Assembly: GCA_033977485.1 (NCBI GenBank)
Contig: CM066983.1
Span: 64,466,010-64,530,009 of the forward strand
Direction: 5' to 3'
DNA: 64,000 nucleotides
Source of the DNA: Hydrangea macrophylla
Taxonomy: Eukaryota; Streptophyta; Magnoliopsida; Cornales; Hydrangeaceae
The notes under the pieces were generated by a model, which was given only the letters and a program-made list of their open reading frames with translations, searched no databases and was not told the origin of the DNA. Every line of letters begins with the position of its first letter. Position 1 is the first letter of the stretch. A program made the position numbers and the translations under genes. This document shows positions 33,701-46,689 of this stretch, in pieces.

Positions 33701-35090
33701 GACAGAAAGCTTTCAGCTTGTATATGGTTTTCTGTTTTTGTTCTCGAATATTTGTTAAAACAGTTAATTTTGTGCTGAAAGTTCTATTTTTTTATTATTA
33801 TTTTGGATTTCTATTCAATATTTATTCCTCTTCTGATGCAATCTGCCAGCAAATTGTACCTCCAGTGCTTAATTCTTTTTCTGACCAAGACAGCAGAGTT
33901 CGTTATTATGCTTGTGAAGCTCTTTACAACATTGCATAGGTGTGAATGAAATGTGGGCACGTGTAATATATGCCTTGTGTTAATGTATATACATATAATT
34001 AGTGCTCATCTTCTCTTGTTTGTTGGTTGTGAGAGGAGACTTTATTGTGTTTTTCAATCAGATCTTTGATGCCTTATGTAAGCTTTCAGCAGACTCAGAT
34101 GCCAATGTACAGAGTGCTGCTCATCTTTTAGACAGACTTGTAAAGGTGAACTTAGTTTTCCTTGATATAACATTTATAGGTTTTTTTTTGTTGTCTCTGA
34201 TCAACTTGCATACTTGAACACTAACATACTGGTTTATTCTTGGTAAACAGGACATTGTCACAGAGACTGATCAATTCAGGTGCTCCATCTTGTCATTTCA
34301 GTTCCTGATCTTCCTTTTATGTGACAGAAGTTGAAAATTATCATGAGTTCTTTAAATTGATTGTATAATGTTGTTCATGGTTTTCCTTCCAGTATTGAAG
34401 AATTTATACCATTGTTGAGAGAGCGTATGAATGTTCTCAATCCTTATGTTCGTCAATTTTTGGTTGGTTGGATCACCGTACTAGACAGGGTTCCAGATAT
34501 TGATATGCTGGGTTTTCTTCCTGACTTTCTTGATGGTAAATGTCATAATTAAAAGTGGGTGATTTCATAATGCGTTTTGAGTTATTTTGCGGCAGTTATT
34601 AATGATGAACTAACATCATGTGATGTGGGAGCTTAATAAAAAACCATGATGTGATGGAGCTTAACATGAAAACATGATGTGATGGAATTTCAGGTTTGTT
34701 TAATATGTTGAGCGATTCAAGCCACGAAATTCGACAACAAGCTGATTCAGCACTTTCAGAGTTTCTTTAAGAGATCAAGAACTCCCCTGTAAGATTATCT
34801 GCTGATATGGAATGTGCAAACTGTCTACTGATGTTCATGGCTTTACCACTGCCTAGTGATTCGCCTTTCTTTTCGGAGAATTGCGCCACCGTAGGCAATT
34901 TTTGCCTTTTACTTTGGCTCTCTTTGGTTCATGCTTTTTGTGAAGGAAAAGAAAAGAAAAGAAAACATAAATGAGAATTCTTTTCTTTGTTTGGTTAATA
35001 AGGAAATAGAAAAGAAGGTAAATCACGGTGATAATTTACATTTTGTGGGTCACTTCCCTCCCGCTTTTCTTGAATTCCTAGTATGCTTTG

Positions 35091-35121
<31 letters not shown>

Positions 35122-36300
35122 TTGTTTCTAATGCTATTTAAACATGGAGGAAAAGCACAAGAAAAACACTAGGGAAACACTTGGCCTTACTGTTTTTCTT
35201 TCTTTTTCCTTCTCCTTCTCTAAGTCTGCAAATCAAGCACAGCCCTAAGGAATTTGATAATGGATATGGTAGACTTGTGGTTTGAATTATGGATTTTGTC
35301 ACTCTTCTTCTTGGATATATGAAGGGATATTGATGAAAAAGGCAAATTCTGTTGTTCGTTTATAACTTTGTAACTCCAGCGGTACTGTTTTTGTAGTTTG
35401 TAGATTATGGTCGAATGGATGAAATATTGATGCAGAGGGCAGCTTCTCCAGATGAATTTACTCGGTTGATTGCTATCACTTGGGTAAGGTCATCAGTGCA
35501 TAAGATCACTGGTGTAGTTCCTTTCCACTAACATTCTCTAGATGAAAATTAATGTGTTTTTTTTTTGGGGCACAAGAAATATGTTGGGAAAAATATTACG
35601 TTAGCCATCTAATGTTCTATGGACTCTCAGTTTAATTCCTTCTGCTGTGCAGATAAATGAATTTGTAAAACTTGGTGGGGACCAGCTTGTTCCCTATTAT
35701 GCCGATATTTTGGGTGCCATATTACCCTGCATATCGGATAAAGAAGAGAAGATAAGAGTTGTAAGTTAACTCACTATTTCCTATTCACCCGTTCTGTTTT
35801 CTTTTCCTTTACAACTCCTACTACTCACACGTCACGTCATCCCCTTGGTATTTTATTACTTCTTTAAAATTTCTTTTTTTTCTTTTTCTTTTTCTTTTTC
35901 TTTTTTTGGTAATTGTTTATTTCTTAATAACTTTCAGGTTGCCCGTGAAACCAATGAAGAACTTCGTGCAATCAACGCTGATCCAACTGAAGGATTTGAT
36001 GTTGGAGCAATCCTCTCTATTGCAAGGAGGTGCAGATCTTGCCTTGAAAAAACCATGTTTAGAAGTTACCTGCTATTTGGATGCAATCTTGTGTTTTGAT
36101 TAAGCTTTTTGCCTGCTAAAAGAGCGACAGAAATGAGTGCAGTTAAATTTATCATGATAATTATCATGCTTAGTGTCTGAACTGGCTGGAGTGACAAATT
36201 GTGTGTGTTGTCTATCAGGCAGTTGTCAAGTGAATGGGAGGCCACTCGAATTGAAGCATTGCACTGGATTTCAACCCTTCTTAATAGGTATCGTACTGAG
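30793..36300 (+). pseudogene. VAC14: VAC14 remnant, exons 1-12
   Basis: Exons: 30793-30855 (WDRNLSDKLYEKRKNAALE, no start codon in frame), 30965-31076 (VAGDHDKITAVINLLTNEF; two bases short of a whole frame), 31212-31277, 33850-33939 (ends GCA-TAG where the family has Ala-Lys), 34026-34145 (VVRGDFIVFFNQIFDALCKL; the acceptor reads TTG instead of AG), 34251-34279, 34393-34535, 34694-34788 (stop TAA at 34768-34770 where Gln is expected), 35397-35483, 35653-35760, 35938-36029, 36219-36300. Apart from the listed lesions, frames and phases agree across junctions. Intron 3 is 2.6 kb and repeat-filled; the others are short. Confidence 0.85.
31278..33849. repeat. Repeat-filled VAC14 intron 3
   Basis: Contains GGGTAAATTACATGAACCTCC-type MITE sequence (31822-31990) and fragments of the GGACACGG family (32690-32830, 32965-33030). 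At least four copies of TTGACTGTAAGAGTGTAATACC with a trailing CATCTACGTG lie at 32870-33145. A 59-bp tandem repeat (CCATTGTCCATTTTTTCTC...) has about 2.2 copies at 33497-33625. No gene. Confidence 0.65.
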
Positions 36301-36769
36301 GTAGTCAGGGAGTATTGGGTCATTTTCCTTTCTGGTTGTATGCACATTTTGTCTTGTGTATGTGGGATCTTGTCTCTTAGTATTCTGAGGATGGATTTAG
36401 TTTACATGACTCATTTGATATTTCGTTAAGGGGGTATTAGTTATGCTCTGGATTGGTGGAGCACGGCTGTTCATGAATACGATACTCTTTTTTTTTTTGG
36501 TTCTCTCCTATTTTCAGGCCTTTTGTGATTCAGTGTACCCCTCTTATTTTCCGTGTTATACTTCCTTTTTTGCCCTCATAAAGATTATTGCTCTTAAGAT
36601 GTATTTGTATTAGCCAAAAAGAACAAAAATTAACTCGAAAATATATTACAATGCTAAAACAAAAAGGCAGTGAAAGGATTTTAAGAACCCCATCAACAGA
36701 CTCAACACCATCGGTAGTGGAAAGAAATGAACAGTTATCAAAAAGAAGAAAAAGTACATTAGTTTTTTC
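36301..36769. other. Start of the large VAC14 intron 12
   Basis: AT-rich intronic sequence; no recognisable element or gene before the hAT-like insertion at 36770. Confidence 0.5.
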
Positions 36770-36899
36770 CTAGGAAGCACGGACACGGACACGATACCAC
36801 ACCGCCATGTCGGCACGTCAAATTCTAAAAAACAAGGACACGACACGCCAGGGATACGTTTATTTTAAATATTTAAAAAAAATATTTTTTAATGCTATG

Positions 36900-37041
36900 T
36901 ACTTACAAGCATAGCATTACAAGCACGGGTTCGATCTGGAAACAGCCTCTCTGCTTGCAGGGGTAAGGCTACGTACATCTCACCCTCCCCAGACCCCGCA
37001 ATGGCGGAAGCCTCGTGCATTGGGCTGCCTTTTTTTTTTTT
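36900..37041 (+). mobile_element. SINE fragment (tRNA-derived family)
   Basis: Begins with a box B-like GGGTTCGATCTGG, then AACAGCCTCTCTGCTTGCAG, GTAAGGCTACGTACATC and CCCCAGACCCCGCAATGGCG, and ends TGGGCTGCC followed by a T-run. This 3' body is common to a widespread eudicot SINE family. Box A is not evident, so the 5' end is missing or diverged. Confidence 0.7.
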
Positions 37042-37159
37042 TTTCTACTTCCAAGTATAAAATACCCACTAGTCTAGTTCTTGGCACTGTTAGATTTAAA
37101 AAAAAAAAAAAATTGCATAAATTTGAACAAATAACCAATAAAACTAATCTTCCATTACT

Positions 37160-37564
37160 AGTGGTGTCAAACGGGCCGGGCCGGGCCGGGCTCGGTCAAA
37201 GCGGGCTTGACCGGGCTTCGGGCCGGGCCGGGCCGGGCTTCACCTAAAATCGGGCCGGGCCGGGCCGGGCTTGGGAAGGGAGGGGGGGTGTCCGCCCCGG
37301 ACCGGTGGCCCGGGCCTAGCGGGCCGGACATCGGGCCGGGCCGGACGGGCTAGCGGGCTTCCTTTGAAATTTGGCCTTAACCGTGGTGGGCTTCGGGCCG
37401 GGCCCGGCCTTTTCTTCATTTCGGGCCGGGCCGGGCCGGGCCATGGACGGGAGAATGTGTGTCCACCCCGGCCCGGGGTATGTGAACCGGGCCTAGCGGG
37501 CCGGGCCGGGCTTTTAGCCCGAAAAAAGCGGGCCGGGCCAACCCGGCCCGTTTGACACCTCTAT
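37160..37564. mobile_element. GC-rich foldback MITE (CGGGCC repeats)
   Basis: Ends GTGGTGTCAAACGGGCC and GGCCCGTTTGACACCTC are inverted repeats. Near-identical 8-mers CCATTACT and CCATTACC flank it. The body is built of CGGGCCGGGC tandem units, in sharp contrast to AT-rich surroundings, and can fold along nearly its whole length. Confidence 0.75.
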
Positions 37565-38495
37565 CCATTACCCATAGAAAGCAACACCGAACTCATACCT
37601 ACACTATATCAATTATCAAATTTAAAAAATACCCACTAGGCACTATTATATTTTTTAAAAATTGTACCTAAACTTTATTCAATTAAACACTAAAATTATT
37701 AAATTAATTACTCATTTACTAGTTACTATCTGTTATCACTTTCAAAGAAAAAGAAACAGTGAAACACCAATTAATTAAACAAAGGAAAAGCAAGCCAAAT
37801 AAAAAAATAAAGCCCAAGGCAAAAGCAAAAACCCCCAGACTGAGACCCCCACATAAACAATGATAGAACTCTAAGTCAATCTCAAAGCAAAACGAAAGAA
37901 CCCACACCAGCAGAATCTTAACTGAAGCCATTAACAACAAAGAAAAATAAAAAATCACAAAGAAAAAACACTAGGAGGGAGGGCCGAACCAGACATACCT
38001 GTGCCTGATGGCCGTGACATGGTGGAATAAGAGAGGGAGGGGCTTCGCCGGAGGGTGTAGCCTCGCCGGAGGGAGGGCCGAACCAGAGATGCCGGCGAGA
38101 GAGGCTTCGCAGCCTTCGCTTCACCTCTTTCTTCTTCTTTTCTCTTTGTTTCTTCTTCTTTTCTTTTCGTTTCCTTTCGTTTGTTTTTTCTTTTTTATAA
38201 TTTTAGGGTTTACGATAGAGTTAGGATTTATATTTAAAAAAAATAAAATAGTAATAATAATACTAATAAAAATTAGTTGTCCCATGCGTGTCACGTGAGT
38301 GTCTGTGCGTGTCACGTGCGTGTCGGGGACATGTCTGGGGGTTAAAACTCAATCACACAAAGTTGGACACACTTTTGGCGTGTCGGACACGTGTTGTAAG
38401 CGTGTCGGTCGCGTGTCCGCGTCTGACACGTGTCTGACACTAGTATGCTTCAGTTTTTGAAGTGTCGGTGCTTCGTAGGTTTTTTCTAAAGAGTA

Positions 38496-38825
38496 GGTGT
38501 TGGAATATAGAAAATATTCTAGATTGATTGGATTCCAATCAAATCTAATTAATTAGGAAATATTTTATTTTATTTTATTTTATTTCATTCGATTCGGTTA
38601 TAAATCCCATGATTTATGTGATAGATTTATGATTTGGTAGGATTTCATTAGTATTAGATTAGCAAGTTTTATCTCTATCTCCACTCTATAGATAGGTGTG
38701 TGAGTCTTGTAATTTATTTAATTAATTAAGCTAATACAAAATGTAATCCTTTTGGGCATCTCTCCTTCTCTCCTCCCCTTCTCTTTCTTTTCCCTTCTCC
38801 CTACAAATTCTCTTTTTTCTAGTAA
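38496..38825 (+). mobile_element. Copia-type LTR fragment
   Basis: Starts TGTTGGAATATAGAAAATATTC, like Copia LTR 5' ends, with a (TTTTA)n tract and a CTATAGATAG TATA-like region near 38690. A right LTR end was not found; the sequence is interrupted by a TRIM at 38826. Partial and tentative. Confidence 0.45.
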
Positions 38826-39126
38826 TAGTTAGACCAATGGGCTTGACTCATCCTCAAAAGACGCCTTATGAGGAGAGGATTACCTAGGCTTATAAGAAGC
38901 ACTTGCTAGGCTCTACTCGAGCGTTGTGGGATATCCAACACACCCCCTGTACCAGCAGCGAAAGGGCAAGCCCAACAAGAGGTAGAGCCCAACCTAGCTC
39001 TGATACCAAATAGAATGACCAATGGGCCTGACTCACCCTCAAAAGACGCCTTGTGAGGGGAAGATTACCCAGGCTTATAAGAAGCGCATGCGGGGGCTCT
39101 ATCCGGGCGATGTGGGATATCCAATA
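38826..39126 (-). mobile_element. TRIM (miniature LTR retrotransposon), complete
   Basis: Two direct repeats of about 115 bp (38826-38940 and 39011-39126) start on the minus strand TGTTGGATATCCCACATCG and TATTGGATATCCCACATCG. Between them, minus strand, are a primer-binding site TTTGGTATCAGAGC (after the right copy) and a polypurine CAGGGGGTG before the left copy. The internal part is only about 70 bp, so it depends on other elements for movement. Confidence 0.8.
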
Positions 39127-40103
39127 GCAGGCTTTTTTGATAGGGTTGGATTACGAACTATGTTTTTGTAATCCTACTCGTGTAAGAAAATGAAGGAGAT
39201 TTGGATATACGTAGGAATATAAGTTCTTCGATGAGTGAAATAGAAGTTGGTTGTAGAATTACAAGAAGAAGAGCGGAAAGAAATAGATATCTAGGCGTCA
39301 CACCTAGATTACCTTAGGCATTGACCACTTTGGCATCACATCAAAGAATAAGATTGCATCAACAAACCATAGCTTCCAAAAAGTCTATCTTTTTCCATTC
39401 CTCTTCCAAAGCTTACACCAAGGCCCCTTTTTATAGGCCAAACCGCCAAAGAGTTCATCATCTAGAAGTTTCATAATTAGTTTACCTTGGAATTCCGAAC
39501 ACTTCTAGAAACATCAATAAACACGTGACTCAAAAAGACACTTTTAGAAACATCAAGACACAAATTAACTTGTGACTTCTAAAACCCAAATAACATAAGA
39601 AACGACTTTTCTAGCATATTCCAAAAGACCAAAACATGAAAAAGTGGAAGTCATTTCCATAAATTCTACAAAGTCTCCTGGTTCCCAGAAGAGTTAATAT
39701 CTCCGTTAGCTAAACCCTTTCTTACCCTGCCTTTGGACTCGTATTTTGTTTGTAGTTCGTACACAATCAACGGAGGCCTCCCCGACATATGTTGCAACTT
39801 CTCCAATAGCATGCTCTTACTTCGTCTTTCCTTTAACAAGTCATCAAATTTGGTGCTTTTTGATCCCTAGTTGCTATGGGAAACAAAGGACGAATTACAA
39901 TCGATTCCTCCATTTAAGTGGTTCTTGCTTTTCCTTGTTCCTGTTCCTAACTCTTCCTCGGGTTGTTCCCAATGTTCGGCACTTTCCATACTTCATGGGT
40001 GCAACATCAACAAATTCGCTCATTATCAAGTTACAACCTAAGATCTATGACCATATTATGTTAAACTGTTCGGATTTCGTTCATGCCATCGGTATGCTCC
40101 CAG
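39127..40103. other. Intronic sequence, no gene recognised
   Basis: No terminal repeats or coding similarity were seen. The open stretch at 39746-40198 runs into the MITE at 40104 and has no recognisable domain. Confidence 0.4.
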
Positions 40104-40303
40104 GCTATGTTACATGGACTCTTCTAAACAGGAGAAGTACCCATGTCGGCACGACTCTTTGCGGACATAGGTATGACAGTTGGGTAGGATCCTTCTAGTG
40201 TAGCTTAGTGTAATTTTCAGCCAAGAAAGGCAAACTACCCATGTCGGATATGGCAATCATACCAGTGTCCTTCGGACACTTTGAAGAGTCCGTGTAACAT
40301 AGC
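40104..40303. mobile_element. 200-bp MITE with GCTATGTTACA termini
   Basis: Inverted ends GCTATGTTACATGGACTCTTC and the inverse of GCTATGTTACACGGACTCTTC (20 of 21), flanked by TCCCAG on both sides (40098-40103, 40304-40309). Contains CATGTCGG repeats. Confidence 0.8.
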
Positions 40304-42367
40304 TCCCAGGTACCTGTAATTGTGATTCGATTGCCAGAACCAAGGGTCTTTCTAGAAAATCTAGAGCCTTATAGTGGAACATATATGTATGTATATAAAT
40401 GTCCATGGCTTTTTTCCCCTTTTGTCTTAAGTTTTTTGGGGCTGCATCTGTCATGACCCAAATCCACTAAGTATGGCATGAGGGCACGTGACATGCCACT
40501 AAGGCCTGACCCTATATTATTAACGTTCAAAAACGAGTTTTTAACCTCCCATTTAAACCGCATTTGCAAGTGATTAGCCCCAAGGGTAAAATAGGAATTT
40601 TAAATTTTGAGTTGAATTTTATACCAAAAGATAGCCGTTTGAGTCTAGGTTCCAACGTTGAAAACGGTGCATGATTTCAAAATTTCTAGAAAAAGTTATG
40701 TCCGTTTCGGTAAAAGGTCGTTTTGAACCAATTTAAACAGTGTTTATTTCGATCGATCAAAATTTGGTTCGATCAATTGAACAGGTTCTGTCCAAACTTT
40801 ATTTCTCAACATTGGCCATGTCAATTGAGCGAAAATAGTTTCGATCCTGTCCACAACTTTAGCCATGAATATCGAAGCGATCAAACATGCTTGAATAGCA
40901 AAAGCACTTGCCAAAACCTTTCATACATGAACATAAGAGTCTTATACATCAAGTTCTATACATGCTCATTTAACACAACATAATTTACAAGTCCTTTAGT
41001 TCCAACTTACAACAACTACTATGCCATATACAATATACACATTAAACACTTGCTCTCCTATTTCTTTCTCCATTTCTCTTTCTCCTTCTCTTTTCTTTCA
41101 CCTGAATTGGTTATACAATAACCACATGAGCTTGAAGCTCACTGAATAACATGCTATTTGACATAAATTCGTGTATATCATTTAAACATGTGATATGCAA
41201 TTCAATGTAACATAATGAATCACAACCAAGTAAGTATTTGTCTCCAAAGCTTCTTGTTCTTCTCAACACCCCGTGCCCGTAAAGGCACCCCTTATCCTTG
41301 TTCCGAGCTATCCAATACCCTATACAAGGCGTATTGAACACTCAAGCCTTAGGAGGCTTTTCTACACTCCCTTTTGGAGTCTTCTCTTTGTAGTGGTAGA
41401 ACAATTGCTTCTGCAATCACATAATCCAATAAACATGATTCCAACGACATGATCCTTTCTATCTCTTGCACATATAGTCAATCATGATATACAAGCATGT
41501 TCAGAATTCATGAATTGAAAGTAAATCATTTATATGCCACAATTTCACTCACCTTGCTCTAGATATAGAATTGATAAGATGTAACGCTCACTTTCAAACT
41601 CCTACAAGTCATATAAGATTCCATAGCATATCCACATGAATTCTTCTAATTAATCCATCAAAACTCTATGGAAATGAAATTAAATCACATAGAAGAATCC
41701 TCTTACACTTTGCTTCTCAAGTCTAGCGTCAATTTGAGATAGAATTCTCCCTAGCACCCTTTCCTCTTTGGTTTCCTTCTTTTCTCTCTTGTTTTTCTCT
41801 TTCTTCGTTTCACCTACTTGCTTGTGTAGAGAAGCACCTCAAAAAAATGTACATCTTATTTAACTAGTGATTCTTCCATTTCTCTCTCTTGTCCACTTGA
41901 ATACACATGGACTTAGCCTGTTGCCCAACACCTCCTACTTGGCCGCCGTCTAGGCCATCTACTAGCTTTTAGGTAATATAACCTAGCACCTTGATTAGAC
42001 TAATTAATCATCATTAAGCTAATTAATCCCAATTATGCTAATTAATCTTGATTAGGAAAATTCTACCAAATTCTAGAGATCAAGTCTCCTAAATTACACT
42101 TTCACTTACTATATTTCTACTAATTACACAATATCTCCTCTAGTTCTCGTGAATTGCTAATTCATCTAGTAGTTATTAGAATGTATTTTTTTACTCCTAT
42201 CATTTATGCCCTTGTCTAGCAATTCAACATTTAACATCAAATATGTACCCAATGCAAGGCATCAAATAATTCCATGCCTTTCAAAATATGCAAATGCCAA
42301 ATAGATTGCCATGTGTAGCACATAACAAGAGTTTATCAACTATAAATTTCCTTCCATCATTTGATAA

Positions 42368-42507
42368 TGTAAATGTGTGGAATCACAACATATTGAATGA
42401 ATAAAAAGAAGATTACAAGAGCCTATATATAGGCTTCCAACACCTAGACTAAATCACTAACTAAGCGATGTGGGACAACACATATACAGTAATACACACT
42501 ATTAACA
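42368..42507 (-). repeat. Copia 3' LTR (140 bp)
   Basis: TGTTAATAG...ATTTACA on the minus strand, containing a CCTATATATAGGC palindrome that includes a TATA box. Preceded on the minus strand by the polypurine tract. Confidence 0.95.
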
Positions 42508-42514
42508 CTCCCCC

Positions 42515-45500
42515 TCAAGCTGGAGCATACATGTCATATGCACCAAGCTTGTTACAAATATATTTCACTCGAATCCCTCCCAATGCTTTAGTAAATAAAT
42601 CGGCTAACTGATCGGCAGACTTCACATGCACTGTATGAATAACATTTTCCAAAAGCTTCTCTCGAACAAAGTGACAATCGACTTCAATGTGCTTTGTCCT
42701 TTCATGAAAAACGGGATTAGAAGCAATAGGAACTGCAGCTTGATTATCACAAAATAAACTCATTGGGGTAGTTTGAGTAAACCCAAGTTCCTCTAATAAA
42801 TGCTTCATCCATACTAGCTCACAAGTAGTGTGGGCCATTGCTCTGTACTCCGATTCTGCGCTAGACCGAGCTACCACGGTTTGTTTCTTGCTTTTCCATG
42901 AAACAAGGTTGCCCCCAACGATAACACAATAGCCAGTAGTGGATCTCCTATCACCAGGAGAACCTGCCCAATCTGCATCAGTGTAACCTTCAACTCGTAT
43001 GTGACCATGGTCTTTGTGTAACAAACCACGTCCTGGAGCACCTTTGAGATATCTCAAAATGTGCATCACTGCATCCCAATGGGTTGTTCGAGGACAATCC
43101 ATAAACTGGCTAATCACACTCACAGCGAATGCAATATCAGGTCTAGTTACTGTTAGATAATTAAGCTTCCCTACTAGACGTCTGTACTGTCCTGGGTCAT
43201 CAATGAGCTCTCCCTGATCTGGTAACAACTTAATATTAGGATCCATAGGAGAATCCAAGGGCTTGGATCCTAACATGCCTGTTTCAGAGAGGAGATTAAG
43301 AACATACTTTTGAGAGAGACAAATCCCTTCACTAGATCTAGCCACTTCAATGCCCAGAAAGTATCTAAGTTGTCCCAAGTCTTTAGTTTGGAACTGCTTT
43401 TGCAAGAAGTGCTTCAACTCCTGAATTCCCTTGGAATCATCTCCAGTTATAACAATATCATCAACATAAACAACAAGTAGGATTCTACCTGCCGAAGAGT
43501 GCTTATAAAAGACCGAATGATCAACACCACACCGCTGGAGACCAAATTGTGCAACGACTTCACTAAATCTTCCAAACCAAGCACGAGGGGACTGTTTCAG
43601 ACCATATAGGGACTTCTTCAACCGACAAACCATACTAGACTCCCCCTGAGCAACAAACCCAGGTGGTTGCTCCATATAAACCTCCTCCAAAAGAGTGCCA
43701 TTGAGAAATGCATTTTTGACATCTAACAGATGTAACGGCCAGTGATAAGTAGCAGCAAGAGAGATAAAGAGACGAACGGAAGCAATCTTGGCAACCGGAG
43801 AGAACGTCTCGGAATAATCAAGACCATAAACCTAAGTATAGCCCTTGGCAACAAGACGTGCTTTCAATCGATCAAGGGTACCATCAGGATGCATTTTAAC
43901 AGTAAAAATCCAACGACACCCAACCACAGATTTCCCAAAAGGAAGAGGTACCAATTCCCAAGTACCAGTTTCTGTCAAGGCAAGCATCTCATCCTCCATA
44001 GCTTGTTTCCATCCTGAATGGGAAAGTGCCTCTGCTGTAGACTTAGGAATAGAGAAAGTAGACAAAGACGCAACAAACGAAGAGAAAGTATCATAAGAGA
44101 CAAAATTTGAAATAGGATGAGAAGTACAAGTACGCTTACCCTTCCGGAGAGCAATCGGAAGGTCTGAGTCTGACGGAGGCGGATCTGAAGACACAGAGGC
44201 CACAGGCGCTGTAGCTGAATCCAAAATAGTCTCAACATGCTGATGACAGCGGGTGTATGTCTGGAGGTCAGGACGGTCCAGCCCAGCTTTGGGAGGTAGG
44301 GAGAGGGGAAGGGGAAAGGGGAACATAAAGTCAGGATCAGTAATAGAGTGAGACTCAGAGTAATATGGAGTAGATTCAAAGAAGGTAACATCAGCAGAAA
44401 CAAAGAAGCGACGCAAGGAAGGACTATAACAACGATAACCCTTCTTTGTTCTGGAGTACCCCAAGAAAACACACTTGATAGCACGGGGATCCAATTTATC
44501 GGTACCTGGAGTAAGTTGATGCACAAAACAGACACACCCGAACACACGTGGAGCAACAGGGAAAGGTGGGGTAGTAGGAAACAAAGTGGCATGGGGTGTG
44601 CCCCCATCAAGGATGGAAGACGGCATACGATTAATTAAATGGCAAGCAGTAAGAACTGCATCTCCCCAGAAATTCTTGGGGACCCTCATCTCAAACAATA
44701 ATGTACGGGTGACTTCTAATAAGTGACGGTTTTTTCTTTCGGCAACCCCATTTTGCTGAGGGATATGAACACACGAGGATTGATGAAGCATGCCATATTG
44801 TGCCATATATGTGGTGAAAGGATGGGAAAAATGTTCTTGTGCATTGTCACTACGGAGATTTTTAATAGGAACATTAAACTGAGTCTTTATTTCATTACAG
44901 AATGTAGAAAAAATAGAAAATAACTCAGAACGGTTTATCATTAAATAAAGCCACGTAGTTCGGGAAAAATCATCAACAAAACTAACAAAATACCGATATC
45001 CCTTAACAGAGGTAATACGGTGTGGACCCCAAACATCGGAATGCACTAATTGAAATGGACTAGTCACGCGTTTATTAACTCGGGGAGCAAATTGGACACG
45101 GTGATGCTTCCCCAATTGACAGGACTCACACTCTAAAGTAGATAAATTACTTAAACTAGGTACTAAAAGCTTCAGATTGGCCAAGGAAGGATGACCAAGA
45201 CGGCAGTGGATCTGGTGAGGAGACACAGTGGCAGGACACGCTGTTGGAGTAGAAGAAGTAGGCAATTCATCAAAGTAGTAGAGACCTTCGGATTTATGCC
45301 CGACGCCAATCGTCCTCCGAGTCGTCAAATCCTGAATAAGAACAGAATCAGGGAAAAAGGAAACACAAGCATTAAGATCTTTAGTCAACTTCGCAACAGA
45401 TATCAAATTAAAGGGTGAACGAGAAATAAAAAGAACAGATGATAAGGATAAAGACGGGGATAATTGGACAGTCCCTATGCCTTCAACGGGCATAGAAGAG

Positions 45501-46615
45501 CCATCTGCCAAAGTAACGGGAGGTAAAGATGAGGACGGTTCAAGAGACGAAAAAAGGGTGGATATACCTGTGAGATGATCGGTGGCAGCAGAGTCAATTA
45601 CCCAAGGACGAGTACGGGAAGTAAGACAAGCAGTAGAGGTACCTTTCTGAGCAAGCGAGGTACTAGGAGCAGAGGCATGCTGAGAGGCCTGGAACTGAAG
45701 GAATTGAGAGTACTCTTCACCAGAGATGGAAATCGGATCACCCGCAGCAGGAGCATGAGAAGATGGCGAAGCATCGCTAGAGACAACAGCATGTGCAAAT
45801 CGAGTAGGGCGACCAACAAGATCCCAACATGTCTCCTTATAATGACCATCCTTATCGCAATTGGTGCAATGAGGACGACCACCACGACCACAGCCCCCAT
45901 ATCCACCACGATTACCACCACGGTAACCACCACGACCACGACGGGGATTACCATCACCCCGACCAGTAGTGGAGGGCGGAGCCTGAGTAACTAAGGCAGA
46001 ATGATCAGTAACAGAGGAAGTAGAACCCTGATCACGAGACGTACTCCGGAGAACACGCTGGTAAGTCTCAGCAAGAGAAGGCAGAGAGGCACCCCCTAGA
46101 ATCTGGGATCGAACAGGCTCAAAATCAGGTTTTAAACCAGCAAGAAACTTCATTACGGCCATTTGCTCCCGCTGTTCGTGCTGTTTTTTTGCATCAGTAG
46201 TAATGGGCATAACACCGTTCAATTCTTCAACTAACCGTTTGAAGGAGGCAAAATACTCAGTAACTGAGAGATCACTTTGCTGCAATTGAAAATACTGAGA
46301 GGAGAGATCATACATCCGAGTGAGATCGCTGGAGAATAAAAGATGTGCATAATCCCAAATATCCTTACAGGTGCCCAAGTGACCACACATATCCGCAATA
46401 TGTGGTTCCATACAGTTCCAAAGGAGGGCAACGATTTGGGCATCCATTTGTTTCCATGTCTTGATGGCCTTGTCATCGGTGGTGGGAGAAGACTCGGTAA
46501 GGTGATCATCAAACCCCAAGCCAGTGAGAGCAATATTGACAGCCCGGGACCATTGGAGAAAATTAGATCCATTCAACTTCCTAGTGGTGAGTTGAGGAAG
46601 AGCTTTGGACTCCAT
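42515..46615 (-). pseudogene. Copia gag-pol polyprotein with a single nonsense codon
   Basis: Start chosen at the ATG at 46615 (MESKALPQLTTRKLNG), the usual gag opening. Domains in order: gag, CCHC knuckle (HCTNCDKDGHYKETC), protease (WVIDSAATDHLTG; most copies read DSGA), integrase zinc site (HCRLGHPS... CESCQLGKHH), integrase core (SDVWGP, LRSDNAQEHF), reverse transcriptase with YVDDIVITGDD, RNase H (YTDADWAGSPGDRRSTTGY, SSAESEYRA). One TAG at 43834-43832, at the start of RT (after LVAKGYT), divides an otherwise open frame of about 1,365 codons; it probably arose from a Gln codon. The frame is otherwise continuous, so readthrough or a very recent mutation is possible. Confidence 0.9.
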
Positions 46616-46689
46616 GGAGATTGAAAGAAACAAAATGGAAGCGGAAAGAAGCCAAAAAACGTAACACAGAAGCAGATCGGAGCCCAAAA

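Larger units (their letters stand above)
36770..38478. mobile_element. Non-autonomous hAT-like element with nested repeats
   Basis: Terminal inverted repeats CTAGGAAGCACGGACAC and CTACGAAGCACCGACAC match at 15 of 17 positions. An 8-bp duplication GTTTTTTC flanks it (36762-36769, 38479-38486), which fits hAT. Subterminal parts are rich in GACACG/CGTGTC. Inside are a SINE and a GC-rich foldback. No transposase. Diverged relatives of the ends lie at 32690-33030 and near 60120. Confidence 0.85.

Noticed and set aside
37020..37555. Gly/Arg-rich open frames
   Set aside because: Products of the CGGGCC repeats in a foldback MITE.
39746..40198. 150-codon open frame
   Set aside because: Crosses into a MITE with defined ends at 40104 and has no recognised domain.
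45575..45994. 139-codon plus-strand frame inside the Copia element
   Set aside because: Antisense shadow of the gag-protease region.
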